Source: Polytrichum commune
Taxonomy: Eukaryota > Streptophyta > Polytrichopsida > Polytrichales > Polytrichaceae
Direction of reading: 5' to 3'
NCBI GenBank assembly: GCA_950295325.1
Contig: OX485808.1
Location: 40,628,527 to 40,692,526 of the forward strand
DNA length: 64,000 nucleotides
Position numbers and translations under genes: made by a program. The notes under the pieces are model-generated. The model worked only from the letters and a program-made list of their open reading frames with translations. It was not told where the DNA came from and did no database searches. Below, piece after piece: positions 35,706 through 48,143 of the stretch. Positions within the stretch are counted from its first letter, which is position 1. Each line of letters begins with the position of its first letter.

Positions 35706-37583
35706 TATTTGTTGGACCGTGATTCAAGGCTTCAAGGCAAGTTGTTGCATCCACTTTGGTGGTTGGCACTCAACCCTTAGCTTTAGTGAGTTCCATTGTA
35801 GAGTAAAACAATCAATCCTCGCTTGAGAGATTAGGGTAGTCGCTCCCTTGATCTTATACAGCCCAATTGCTATCTCTAACCATTAGATAGTGATTTTTTT
35901 TAATTGTTGTAGGCATTGTCAACAAGGGAAAATGTTCTATTTGTTACGATCGTTTTTATTAATTTGGTGAATGACCCTCGTGTGTTAACATGCCTTTATA
36001 CACTCTGAATGTTCCATCACTGCCCACAAAAATGCAACTGCCAACATGTTTGGAAGCACCATAATGGTATTTTTTCACAACCAATTCATGTTTATGCAGA
36101 TAAAACTAAGCGCAATAAAGTGAATCATTATTGCGTTGTAGTCATAGCATCAAGTCAAACATGTCCACTTAGACTGATATGCATAGTTACATCAAAGAGA
36201 GGATGTTATATCCTACTAATAAGTCCATGTAAGAGTTCTTCAGGTATTTAACAACACAATGATACAACTTGCTACAATAGTACGCTAAATATGATATTTA
36301 GTGTCATGTGGCATTTTATGTCGATGCGGTAACTTTTGTAGTGGCACTTTCTATGAATAAGTAAGTTTACAAATACTGCCATCCCACCCTACTTTGAGTT
36401 CATCCAAATGCCAATTATTGAAACAAAAAGTTGGTATAGTTGCATCCTTACAAAACATGTGATGAAATATCATCAAGGATGATTGAAATTCGGATGAAAA
36501 ATCACTTAGTAAGTGACAATACTTGCAACACTGTAAACCTATAATGCCCAAAAAAATTTACAAGGAATGACAGATACTGTTAGGTTGACATTAAGTGTTG
36601 GTGACACTACACTGCAGTTTACAATTAGTATTGAGCAAGATAATTAGAATTGGTGACACTAAATGTTATATTTAGTGTAGTTTTCCCAATGTATGCACAC
36701 CAGCTGAATGCTCGTCATACTTAGTTAGCAGAACCCTCAAAAATGGGTAAAATGTACAACTCTGTTTCTGCAAAACATAAGATGGGGGCACTTCAGATGC
36801 TGATATCTATGTATACTTATCACTAAATTCAGAAAAGTTGTAACATATCCTCTTAAAGTGGGCATTATATGCCATTATTGCATAAAATCGACCAAGGGGT
36901 ACAGTGGTTACTCATAAGTCACAACACAACTCTTAATGCAGTTACAGATGCTAGATGGGCACACATTATTAACTGTGAAGTGACTGAGTTGTTTGTTGAA
37001 TAGTCCCAAAGGTTCATTCAAAGCTCCCAGTCACACCACACTCATGGAAGGTGTAGTGCACTAGTGTTGTACATTAACAATTTTCATTGCATAGTGTACA
37101 CTGTCATTAAAACTACTGACAGCCCTTCAACCTCACACCAAAAAGGAAAACCTGTAATTGCTGGAGATCGGCAAAGGCTCCTTCTAGTTCTTCGTGTCTT
37201 CAGACCAGAGCATTCACATCAACACCTGTTACGATGTACTGTAAGCAACCTAAAAGGAAACTAGCAGTCCATTCCAGGGCCTTTGGGTCCCAAACATTTG
37301 TACCTCAATATATCCTGCTCTTGTAATTTGGACATCATATGTTGCCAGTAAGACCTCAAGATCCTGAAATTAAACTTCGTACAACTGAACAGCTGCAAAA
37401 TCGCATGGCAGCAACTTTACTGCTTCACCTACCTAATTGCAAAATCTCTTACCAAAAGACAACCTGTAGGCACAGCTACATGAGCTACACAAAGATTAAT
37501 CCCTCTAGTTTCTACGTCAACTTCTATGGGAAGTCATGTGTGAAAAGAATAAATCGGTATAAATTAAAAAATGAACACAAAGC
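35706..37583. other. intergenic DNA containing one MITE-like element
   Basis: No gene seen. About 35735-35840 resembles the link 35013-35100 that follows the RING gene (GCATCCACTTTGG plus a TCCATTGTA word). A MITE-like element occupies 36282-36679. The segment nearest 37583 is probably the 3' UTR of the glycosyltransferase. Confidence 0.5.
36282..36679. mobile_element. MITE-like element with CACTAAATAT ends, copy 1
   Basis: The left end reads CGCTAAATATGATATTTAGT and the right end ACACTAAATGTTATATTTAG followed by TGTAG, so each end is itself palindromic. An inverted copy about 375 bp long lies at 46050-46423. Shared internal words include GGTAACTTTT, ATTAGTATTGAGCAAGA and CAAGGAATGACA. It is non-coding. 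Confidence 0.75.
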
Positions 37584-40569
37584 TCATAGATCTGTAGTAG
37601 CAAGCTGTGAGGCTAGTTCCTTATATTTATCAACACTGTGCTCTTCAGCATAATGTGCCACAAAATCTCCATCCTCATATCTATTGATGTCTCGAGTGCA
37701 TGGGCTGTTCATATACCTGAAAAACAAAGATGCCAATATTTCACAAACTTTAGGTTAAAAATTTTAGGATATTACAGGAAGCTCTTTGAACAACTTATAT
37801 CTAACTGACTGGACAACATTAAAAAGTTGCAAAATCTGGGCACGGCTTTCTTATATGGCTATACAACTCACAACTATCTTGTGCTTCACCACCAGACCTA
37901 GTCCCAATGAAGTAATCAAACTAATAGCTACACCCAACCACTTTCCCTGCATTCTCTTAAACTTGGACTGGCAAATAACCATGAGAAAGATATCTGTAAT
38001 GAAATGTGTAGCCATGCTGCATATTCCTAGTGACCTGGAATATATTAAGGGTGCACAGGACTTCAAGGGCATCACAGACCCCACAATTAAGCATGCAGAC
38101 CAAGTTCAGGTTAAAAAGAGCCTCCCACATGTTTTGAATAGATAGGATAGTTCCAGAGATTTAGATCAAACCTGTAAGGTATCACAGCAACATGCTCATG
38201 GAACTCTTCAGCATGCTTCATACGATATAGTAGTACTGCATCATGCTCCCAGTTCTTTTGAAATATAGATGTTCTGTAGAAATTGTACTGAATTTCCAGA
38301 AATGCCTGCACAAAAATTGCAAACCCAATCAGAAATAAGCATGGGAAAATACAACCATCATGGATGGTAACAAATTAAGGAACAAATTGGTCAGGTACGT
38401 GATCAAGGCACTGTAAAGCCCTGTGTAAAGTTTACATCCTGACAAACTGAGGTAAAATTTTAAATCCATCCATGTGAACTGACAACATAGGGTTTCTATG
38501 AAGAAATTTGCTCATTGACTGTCTGTATATGATTATTCTACAGAGTTGTCAACACTAACTGCTCAAGGACCCCACTGACAAAAGGAAGAACATATCAATG
38601 TTTCTTCTGGTTCTTGTGCTAAACTAGAAACTACTGATATAAGACTGAATAGTAGCAAATAGGTTCAAGAGAGCACTCACCTTGGTCCACGGGGTACTGT
38701 GCATGATATAAACACCTGTGTTGATGGAAACCTTTTGGTCTATTTCTGCATCCCGTTCTTGTTGAAAATCAGTCGTGTATATGACATCTTTGTCTGTCAC
38801 ATTGTACTCTACTAAGTCAAAAATGCTTTCAATCCTGACAGTTTTGTTTCGGATTATTACATCTGCTTCCATCGCCACTACAATGTCAGCAAAGCTTAGT
38901 AACAACGCCATCGCCTTCACCTTTGTCCACGGAATTGGGCGAGAAAAGTCCAAGGTGGTTGACACTTCGCAGTATCTGTATCCATGGAGAGATGCGTATG
39001 ACAACCGATTCTTCCGTAACTGCACCAAGTAGGCCTGCCAACATAGTATCACCCCTGCTGCCAAAATCAGCTTTCCATAAGCTCTTTAAGCTCTTGGTGT
39101 GCATACTAATTTAATCCACAACTCTCTAAAACTTGTTACTCTCACATTTAGCGGATGCTGTCAGCTCCTTATTTCCTCTATTCCAATGTATCTGTCTGTT
39201 CCTCTTCTGCTTCTCCTATCGTACTTGAGCAACTAAACGGGCTTGAAAACCCACAATTCAAAGTACTTCAACTCTCCTCAAGCCCCCATTGCCCAGTAGT
39301 TAGTTATAGTCATTCTTCCTTCTCGATTTTGCAAACACCCTGACATGAAAACGACTGCTGGTATGTACCTTTGGAAGGTCAATGGCCACGGATAAAATCG
39401 TGACGTTGCCAAGTCCGAAGCACAAGGAATTTGGTTTATCTATCCAGCGGACCTGCTCCTGCTCGGCACGGGAGAGCACAACTGCAGGGATAGCCTTATT
39501 CTGCAATGGTTCCTCTTGTCCAGGCGGTTTCTCATCGTCTAATTCTGCCAGCAAAGTTAACCCCATCAGGCTCCCTTGAAACCAAACTTTTTTATGAGAT
39601 ATAAAACAACGGAAAACTTTGATCCAGATTAGGGAAATATCCATTAAAACATTGCCATACTCTGGCTTCTCTCTTGACAACCGTGACACCAGCAGCTCGC
39701 ACTACTAGCAACGTGAACGCTAATCACACAAAAGCACAGTCGTTTTCTAAATTAAAACATGAGAAGCTGTCGCCATCATCGCCCCTGCCTCTAATCTCCG
39801 CACAGTGGAGGTGAGTCCCATTGTGAGTTGAAACGTGTTCAAAATTTGAGCACCCTGCTGTTGGGTACATTCTCTACATATAAACAAAATTAGTATCTAA
39901 ACTCATATCATACTGAATTCGACACAAAATCCTATCCGCCTGAGCTTGCAGGCCTAGGGCCTATTACCTACGACTAGAGGCTCAAGCTGAAACTCCCTCA
40001 TGGGGTTGCCACCCACAACTTGAGCTCAACTTATCCCAAGCTTGCAAGTTTGCTGGGCCAATGTAAAAGAATTTAAGACCTCCCTGTCATGTGCCTAAGA
40101 TGGTGGAGCTAAATTGTCTCAAAGTTGGTCCCCGCTTATTTTGGATTGATTTTCATCAACTTCAAGCCCCGAGCCCCAACTTGATGAACTTGTAGGCATG
40201 TCAAGTCCGATGACTACAAGTTCAAGTTGGGGCTTGAACATGACGAAAATCAATCCAAAATAAGAAGAAACCAAGCTCCACCTTCTTCATGGTTACATTA
40301 AGAGTCCAAATGCTTTTACCTTGGCCCACCAAACTTGGAAGCTGGAGCTCAAACGCTGACCCTTCAACCGGAAGACTAACTTAGAGACTGTGAAGGAAAG
40401 GCACACCAGAAGCATGGATCGGAGCAGCAGCACGAAAATGGGCCAAAACAGCATACACAGCGGCCAGAAACGAGATGGTGTACAAGAGCTTGTAACAACA
40501 CTGTCCCCACCGCATCGCCACCATCCTCCTGCCCCGCCCTGACACCGGCCACGCCTTCGGTGACCCCAT
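37584..40569 (-). CDS. GT34-like (GMA12/MNN10) glycosyltransferase
   Basis: Five minus-strand exons: 40389-40569, 39369-39544, 38681-39034, 38172-38305 and 37584-37716. All introns are GT..AG with matching phases, giving 325 aa. Residues about 25-45 (CYKLLYTISFLAAVYAVLAH) form a type II signal anchor near the N-terminus, as in Golgi glycosyltransferases. The catalytic-type blocks are NRLSYASLHGYRYCEV, PIPWTKVKAMALLL, VVAMEADVIIRN, SINTGVYIMHSTPW, FQKNWEHDAVLL, VAVIPYRYMNS and DGDFVAHYAEE. This order resembles galactosyl/xylosyltransferase family GT34. The usual DxD position reads EAD (175-177), which is odd. Exon 1 joins less securely than the others because its donor (A|GTCTCT) is weak. Sugar and acceptor are not predictable. 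Confidence 0.75.
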
Positions 40570-41240
40570 TCGCTAGCTTTCCTCTCTCCCCTCCCCCTCC
40601 CCCTCCCCTTCCCACGCTCTTCCTCCCTCACATCCACCCCATATTCCCTCCCTAACTAACCCTAACTCCGAAAATCACTCATCTACACTCCTCCACCAAC
40701 TCCACCACAGATCCACACCGCACTCGATCGCCAATCAATTTTCTTACTCTCCGTAGATCTAAGTTCCACACATGAGCGGCACTCACCACTCCCACCTCGC
40801 AATTCCCTTGCCAAGCTTACAGAAAGTCTGAAACCCTAGCACCACGGACTCTAATAAAAACTAAACTATTCTACTCTGTTTTCATCATATTTTTAATTTC
40901 GTATCATCTGTGGAGAAGAAACCTGAGCACCAAGGATCCACAAACGACGGCACCACTCCCAGCTTGCAATTCCCTTTCCCCAAGATTGAAACCCTGACTT
41001 CGTCTGCTCTGTTTTCAGATTTTTTATCTCGCATTAGAGTGTCTGGGGAGACTCACAAAACATACAGCCAAGGATGATCCACACACGACGGCACAAACGA
41101 CGCCACCAATCACAGCTCGCAAATTCCTTTGCCACTGCCTCTTATTGAAACCCTAGCAACTTCACAGCAGCACCATTTGTGCAGTGTTTTGAGAACTGTT
41201 TTTTGCAGCCGGAGCTAATGGTAGAGATGGTAGACCACGT
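40570..41240 (-). promoter_or_regulatory. glycosyltransferase upstream region with three tandem repeats
   Basis: Just upstream is a GA-rich tract on the coding strand (40583-40610). Three diverged repeats follow, landmarked by CTCGCAATTCCCTTGCC (near 40796), CTTGCAATTCCCTTTCC (near 40963) and CTCGCAAATTCCTTTGCC (near 41116). Each is followed by TGAAACCCT(A/G), a telo-box-like word. Repeat spacing is about 150-165 bp. Confidence 0.55.
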
Positions 41241-43439
41241 GATGCGTCACATGTCCATGAAGCTCCGAGCATAGTACCGATCGGTACGAATGGTCCCAGA
41301 GCTCCACCGAGCCCACCGTCTTCTTCGTAAGAGTAAATTAAGTACTCCGAGACTTCGGAGTGCGTTCAATGTGGTGATGAGGTGAATTTTATTAATGTTC
41401 GTTTTCCGAGGTTGGTTGCAATGACTCAACTTCATTAGAGAAGTGTATGTAGGTATTTATAAACTACTTATTTAAGGTACATGTTTTGTGATCTCCGACT
41501 TCTATCGATTGGATTTACACAACGAAACTTGTGTTGCATTAGCAAATCTATGATGAAGCATCAACAAGAATCATATTGAAAATTGGACTTTCCCTAATAT
41601 AGTTGTGGTTGTCGGAAGTGCATCTTTGTTGAATCCTTAAACGAATAGATACATCTTCCCAATTTGTGTTCACTATTGAGTGTAAAAATTATAAGCTTTT
41701 ATGGTTTTATTGATAAATAACCCAAAACCAACCAATCGTTTGATGTTATAGTGGTGGACATTCTCAAAATCAACCTATATTTTTGGTCACATTACACTAA
41801 AGTACCGGTATCCTACATGCCAAAAAAGTTGATGTCAAAAATTTGGAACTTACCCTTGGTGGTGGTGGGTTAGTCAAAAGTGGTGACCCAAACTCTAAGG
41901 GTAAAACCTAACTTAGCACCCAATGCAAAAGTTTCATCATACTAATTGAGTACTTAGATGATAAAACATGGCCAACTTTGCAGGCGAAGGAAATAACTTT
42001 ACATTACTTGTATTCAAATTGTGAATCAATCACATTACATGACAATACTTGTGTGTGTGTGTGTGTGTTCATTGACTTCTTAACAATAGGAACTCTCAAT
42101 ACTTCAAAAAATTCATCTTTTAGAATTCTATATGGTTTTCGTTTGTATCTTGAGTTTTTCAATTATTGGAGTGTTTCATTTTGTGTGATTATTGAAATTT
42201 GAATTTTTGTGGTCCTCAATACCCCATATCCAATTTACAACCGTCAAATGTGTTTGTCACCCCTATGGACATTGGAATAACTAATGCGGGTTCTGGAAAG
42301 CTTGTCATTGCACCAGATTATGTGCCTCTTCTAGTATGGACCAATCCGTTGATTTTCAAATCTTGTACCCATGAACGTAAGGCCACCACTCTCTCTTTGG
42401 TTGCTAATCCATACTCCCATTATTGTCCCCTAATTACAACACATTACACATACTTCGGTTCTGCCCCTCCATCTCGTGCCCAATTGCTCAACACGGGTGT
42501 CCCAGGTTTTGGTGCTTCACCTCTATTATCATTTAGACCACCATTTTCTTGTTTTAGCCCTCCATCCACATTGCCTCATCATGACAGAGGATTTCGTGGG
42601 TGGAGTGGGTCATCTTTGTATCCTCCACCTACCTCATGTTTGTTTGATACTCCCCTTGGTGTCTGGTTGTCTCCACATATAGTGACATAGACACTAAGCC
42701 TATTGGTGTGGTGGATTCTCAAGTTTCCCCTCCCATTCGATACCCAATCCACCTTCATGAGAAGGCCCCCATTGATGATGGACATTTACCACCTTCTGTA
42801 CACCGTGTGATATCATTTTCAGTGGCCATTATATTTGTAGACAACAACAAATTATAGTACATAATAACGCACCCTTATGTACATTATGTATATCAATGCC
42901 TCTAAAATCCCTTTATAGATACTCAAGCCATTTGATTTGCTATAAATTTACCTCTCTTATACCATCTAAGTAACAATCGGATCAATGGAATTGATTGAAA
43001 AATGGTGTTTTGTATAACACTTGGGTGCATTGAAATCAAGATCATGCACATAATACCCTCAAATAAATACCCTCTTAATGCATATGTGTACCACAACACA
43101 TATTACTTGTCCTTGGTAAGAAGCTACCTAGAGCATGTGACCAATTCATTGTTTATAACAAAAAGGCCACAACCTCAATTGTTTTGAAAGATTGTGGAAG
43201 TTTTCCTTTGTGGCGGCACTGGAATACCACCACCAACATAGAGTGACATGGTATTATGTTTTAACATCCTCAATTGTATTGTGTAAATATGATCCTTGCA
43301 AGGTTTTTGTATTGAAATTGTAGCAACAATTGCATGTGTTTTTTAGTGACCTTGTTGAAGTTGGCAAAACATGGATATATATATATATAATTATAATTAT
43401 TTTGTGAATATTAGATATGTGACATCTTCACATTGCAAT
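41241..43439. other. intergenic DNA with R2 fragment and an unrecognised ORF
   Basis: A reverse copy of dispersed repeat R2 lies at about 41495-41575 (shares GTAACACAAG-like and AGATTTGCTA words with 30.4 and 34.3 kb on the other strand). A (GT)n microsatellite lies at 42049-42068. An open frame sits at 42199-42690. Confidence 0.5.
42199..42690 (+). CDS. unrecognised 163-codon ORF
   Basis: A Pro/Ser/Leu-rich frame starting MNFCGPQYPISNLQPSNVF. I recognise no family, signal peptide or membrane segment. The sequence is less repetitive than its surroundings and reads somewhat like protein, so it may be a decayed gene or transposon fragment. It could equally be a chance frame in C-rich DNA. No splice sites were assigned. 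Confidence 0.2.
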   Translation: MNFCGPQYPISNLQPSNVFVTPMDIGITNAGSGKLVIAPDYVPLLVWTNPLIFKSCTHERKATTLSLVANPYSHYCPLITTHYTYFGSAPPSRAQLLNTGVPGFGASPLLSFRPPFSCFSPPSTLPHHDRGFRGWSGSSLYPPPTSCLFDTPLGVWLSPHIVT

Positions 43440-44060
43440 CTACTTCACACGAGAGGGTGTTTTCAACATTTTTGGACACATAGAAGTTGGTTCCAAATTT
43501 TACTAAGTTTTTCAAAATTCTTTAGAATTGACACTCCCATCGCTTTCCACGGCCTTCTCAAGGCTTTTGTTGACTATTGGGGGCCCAATTTGTTTTGTAA
43601 AATTATCAACGAGAGGGTCATGATTTCTAATCCAAAGTGGAATCCATGAACATTTCCCCATAGGAAGAAAAAAACCATTTTGGACAACATAGAATGGTTC
43701 GTCAAGACCCTAACAATGTTTTGTTGTTGACTATTGGAGGTCCAATTTGTTTTTAAATGAGTATTTTGTCAACAAGAGGGTCATTTTCAACAAAAAGTGG
43801 AACCCCAAAATTTATTTAAGTGGGAAAAAACAAAATTGGAAATAATAAAATGGTTATTCAGGGCTTTATAAATGTTTTGTAAATTGTTGCGAGGTCTCGG
43901 GTGTCCATTTTTTTTGTAAATGGGTATCTCATCAATGGGAGGGTCATTTTCAATCCAAGACGGAATCCCCAAACCTTTTTCCCAATGGAAAACTCTCAGT
44001 TTCAAAAGCACACAATGGTCCTTTAGGGCCTTAACAATGTTTTATTGTTGACTATTGGGG
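43440..44060 (+). repeat. tandem satellite, about 160-bp unit
   Basis: The phrase TGTTGACTATTGGGGGC recurs in forms at 43568, 43725, 43885 (degenerate) and 44046, giving periods of 157, 160 and 161. Each unit also has GAGGGTCATTTTCAA and a TGGAA(T/C)CCC word followed by GGGCC(T)TTA..AATGTTTT. A diverged partial unit precedes 43568. It is non-coding and roughly nucleosome-sized. Confidence 0.8.
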
Positions 44061-46049
44061 GTGCAAGCACACAACACAACCTCAAAGAGACCACCCGACC
44101 CAATAAACAAACTCAAGTACAAATTAAATATCTCATCTTTATAAGTTCAGTTCATACCCAACACACGCAACAAACCCCCACACAAATACCCAACACTTTA
44201 CTATGGACACCCCCCAAAATTGAACAATCCTCCAACAACGAATCCACAAGTACATCATTCACACGTTTGCACACCACACACACTAGAAGCACATATAATA
44301 AGGTCAAGCCTTAGGGGCCATTCATGATTGGGGTGACAAGAATAACGGAAAACATACTAAAGTAGATAACTTTACATTTTTGGTGTGCTTAGATTTGTAT
44401 TGTGGAGCATATTTTGGATCATACCTACATTTAGTATTCCATAATCAATACAACAACAAAGTTAATTTACAAGGATTAGGGTTATCTAAGATATCCTTTT
44501 GATTCCTTAAATGTTATCTATGATCGTTGTCCGAACTGTTGACCTTAGAATCAAGGAATGAAAAGGATAACAAAAAATAATTGAAATGATCCCAATTCTC
44601 TTCCTCACACTTTTCATTCAATTATGTACCAATAAAACTAAAGATGTATTGCATACCAATTGTATAGCTTTATGTATGACACCAAACATGGGCCACAATA
44701 CACAATAACATGACTACATGAAAAAGAAATATTTAGAAATAGAATTGGACATAATAAAATATGTGCATGGACACATGACACTTACACCAAGGTACTAGGA
44801 TGGAAAACATGAAATAATTCACCTCCGATGTACACTTCAATAATGAAATTGCTATTGATGTGGCCCAAACAAGTCCTATAACTTATCTACTCATTTCATA
44901 AAGGATTTATCTATGATTGGTTACTATTTAATAATAAACAATATTTTTCTTGATAAGTCCTATGACCTATCTACTTATCTATTTAAATATTATTAAATAA
45001 ATCATAATAAATCATAATAAAACGTCGAGATCCAATGCGACATAGTCCTTGGTTCCTTTGTCCCAAAAGTAGTACCCCCAATCATGGATGGGTCCCTTAA
45101 CACCTCGTACCTGTGTATACAACATCACCATGCATATAAAACATATAGACAATATTGGATAAATCCTCTAGATAACACACACACATGCTTAAGAAATCCA
45201 CACATATGAACACATATTTTAGGAATGCATATACCCTCATCCTACCGGATGGAGATGTCTATGCAAACCTAGGTCCCATACACCACATCCTAGCAAATAG
45301 GCCTACATTGTTTAGACAAAGACAATCCCAATACTACCTCCCCAACTCCACAACATTAAAACCCCGGTATTTGTGACTTGGAATGTATGCATGTCACTAG
45401 AGGATGGAGTGGCTTTTCCACGTAAAGTTTTTTTTCCACCTTTAAGCTTCTATTGTAGAGCATATTATTCAAGACTTAAGAGAGGGGTTGTACGTTCTTA
45501 ATATTGGCACATGAAGATCGGTGCATGGATAGGAATGCATATAGCATAATGAATTGTTTGAAAGACATTGAAATACTCTCCCAAATTTACTTTGACCGTA
45601 TTGATAAAGTGTGACTAAGAGGCAAGTAGTCATACAATTAAGTTATTGAGTTGCAACTCGAGATGGATGAAGAGTCCCTTGCATTGTTTCATCAAATGTG
45701 ACATGAAGTTCCTTGCCAATGAATTCAAAGACATGCATCACTACAAGTGACGTACCCTAACACGGAAGCAATGACTGAAAATGTTCATCGGATGAAATAT
45801 AATTCTTGATTCAATCCAACAACCAAAGATGATCGTTGAGTTGGAACGCCCACAATGAGGCCACATACATCACAAATTTTCAATGAGTGGTGGATGTCTA
45901 AAGATTATACAATCTCCTTAGAGGTTAGAGATCCGCACTTAGCCATTGCATTTATGGGATGGACATACACATTGCAATCAACCTCCTAATATGTCCTTCC
46001 TACATTTCTTTCAAGTTGGGATTTAAGATTCAAAAAGTGAAATGTCATT

Positions 46050-46423
46050 AACACTAAATATGATATTTAGTGTCACCAATTATAATTTTCTTGCTCAATA
46101 CTAATTGTAAACTGCGGTACCGTGTCACCAACACTAAATGTAAATCCAACATTATTTGTCATTCCTTGTAATTTCTGGGGGGATTAAAGAATTACAGTGT
46201 TGCAATTACTGTCATTTACCAAGTGCTTTTTCATCCAAATTTCCATCATCCATGACAATATTTCATCACAAGTTGTTGACAAGAGAAGGTAGGGTTTTGG
46301 CCAATGGATGAACTCATCCATGATCCATGTCAATATTTGTTCACTTCTTCACAAGTAGTGTCATCTGAAAAGTTACCATAGTGACATAAAATACCATATG
46401 ACACTAAATATGACATTAGTGTA
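46050..46423. mobile_element. MITE-like element with CACTAAATAT ends, copy 2
   Basis: Inverted relative to the copy at 36282-36679. The ends read ACACTAAATATGATATTTAG and CACTAAATATGACATTAGTG. Internal words are shared with copy 1 in reverse complement. Target duplications are not clear. Confidence 0.75.
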
Positions 46424-46605
46424 CCTATTCAAAAAAGAATCCAATCAATACGTAAGCTACTTGATGGTTAAATATGAAACCCATGTTTTCCAAACTATAT
46501 TGCAGTGCATTGATTACCTATGCTACTACAACTAGATTGTGAAGGAAAACAAAACTAAAATCCAATTAAGAGTCATCATAGATTCACCTAATACTTCTTA
46601 GAGAT

Positions 46606-46850
46606 TTGAAACCTTACACTTGGCCAATTCAAGCATTTCAAAGGATTGACAATGGGTCCGAGATGACCCTAAACTACCAGATGATGGTGGAGAGATACCC
46701 AAACCTCAAGGAAGAGGTTGGCGGTTCAATTCCCAGCTATGAAAGTTCCTCACTACCTGATGGGAAACTTGCCAAGTGGTCAACTACCTCCTGTGCTTCA
46801 TCTTCGTCACGATCTACACGCCCAATCATTTGGTCTACACAACAAATAAT
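46606..46850 (+). pseudogene. coding-like repeat fragment
   Basis: A 96-codon frame reads ..AFQRIDNGSEMTLNYQMMVE.., then RYPNLKEEVGGSIPSYESSS and LPDGKLAKWSTTSCASS. The text is protein-like and resembles a phrase I associate with repetitive-element proteins in plants, but I cannot name the family. There is no complete gene around it, so it is treated as a remnant. Confidence 0.35.
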
Positions 46851-48143
46851 TTTAATCATCTTCACGGATATGTACACTAGATTGACATATGTCTAGATAC
46901 ATACACCGACTTTGATTTTGGCAAAGTTTCAAAGCTTCACCAAATTAATACTCCCTCCACAGCAATGCACCATACTCTTGCCACCTACAAAGTATACACA
47001 AACTCTACACAAAGGCGCAAGAAACACGAGATAGTAAGTGACACTAAATACCATAAACGACATCTCTCCATCACTGATAATTTATCAGTTCCCAACACAT
47101 GGGAATGACTCAAGCTTTGGGGTTCTAATGTGCACCAGTTTACAGAGAGAATAAAGGACACAGACGTGTATGGTGACACGATGAACTCTAATTAGGGCCC
47201 TTGTGACATTGTAAGTATGTTGTTACATTGTGTCTCTACAACAAGAGTTGAGATCTCCAATTTGACTCAAAATCTTTGATATCACTACATTGATCATCCC
47301 AATTAGTGTGTGTTACTATTTGGAGTTCCGCACTGCTATAACTACTTAATGGGAATGTAAATTTTTACCAAGCAAAGTCATTATGTTATGTATAGTTCGT
47401 CGAACAACCTATTGGATCGAACCTTCGTTAGTAATAATTGAACTCTTGAGTAAGACGTTATTGTGCTGTGTAACTTCAAATAGTAACACAAGCTGATTGG
47501 GATAATCAATGTACTGTTACAGCAGCTTATGGAATTATTTGGTTATGTGTGTCTCAATTTGTACCTCAAATTATTTTCTTTGAGGTTTGCCCAACTATAC
47601 TTGGTGTGAAGACTACATCTGTTTCCAACCAGTCCTGGCAACATGTTTTTTCCTCTGATAGAGAAATTATGATGGACGCAAGTATTCGGTGAATTACCAA
47701 TTATAACTAGGTGCGCAAATAGTTTTGATTCCTCGAAAACAATGTGGTCTGTCATGTTTCATTTGTCTCGACAACCGCTTTAAAAATATACAAACAAACA
47801 AACAAACAAACAAAATGTGGTGTGTTTCATTCCCTTTTGAGACGGTGAATTGAAAAATCAGTAGGGATTTAACGAGGGATGTGGTTAATTAACACTTGTA
47901 GATGAAGAACGATGTGTTCAATACGATACTCTCCTATTGAACCTTCAAAATGCAATCTTGTATATTACAGTTGCCGTAGGGACCCGTGATTTGTACAGTT
48001 TTTCTACCCACTTCATCTTCCTGTCGACTGCAATCCTATATGTTCAACAGTGACTGGCAAGTTGAATCCTTTGAGTCAACAAGCATAATTTGCTACAAAA
48101 ATGAATCTTGAATGCTTCGATGCTGCTCTACTACGAGAATATC

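Larger units (their letters stand above)
44061..48143. other. intergenic DNA with A/C-rich blocks and element remnants
   Basis: A/C-biased blocks occupy about 44060-44310 and 45160-45375. A MITE-like copy lies at 46050-46423 and a coding-like fragment at 46606-46850. An (ACAA)n microsatellite lies at about 47790-47813. No functional gene is supported. Confidence 0.55.

Noticed and set aside
46715-46745. tRNA-like box B (GGTTCAATTCCC)
   Set aside because: No cloverleaf could be built around it, and it sits inside a protein-like reading frame of a repeat remnant.
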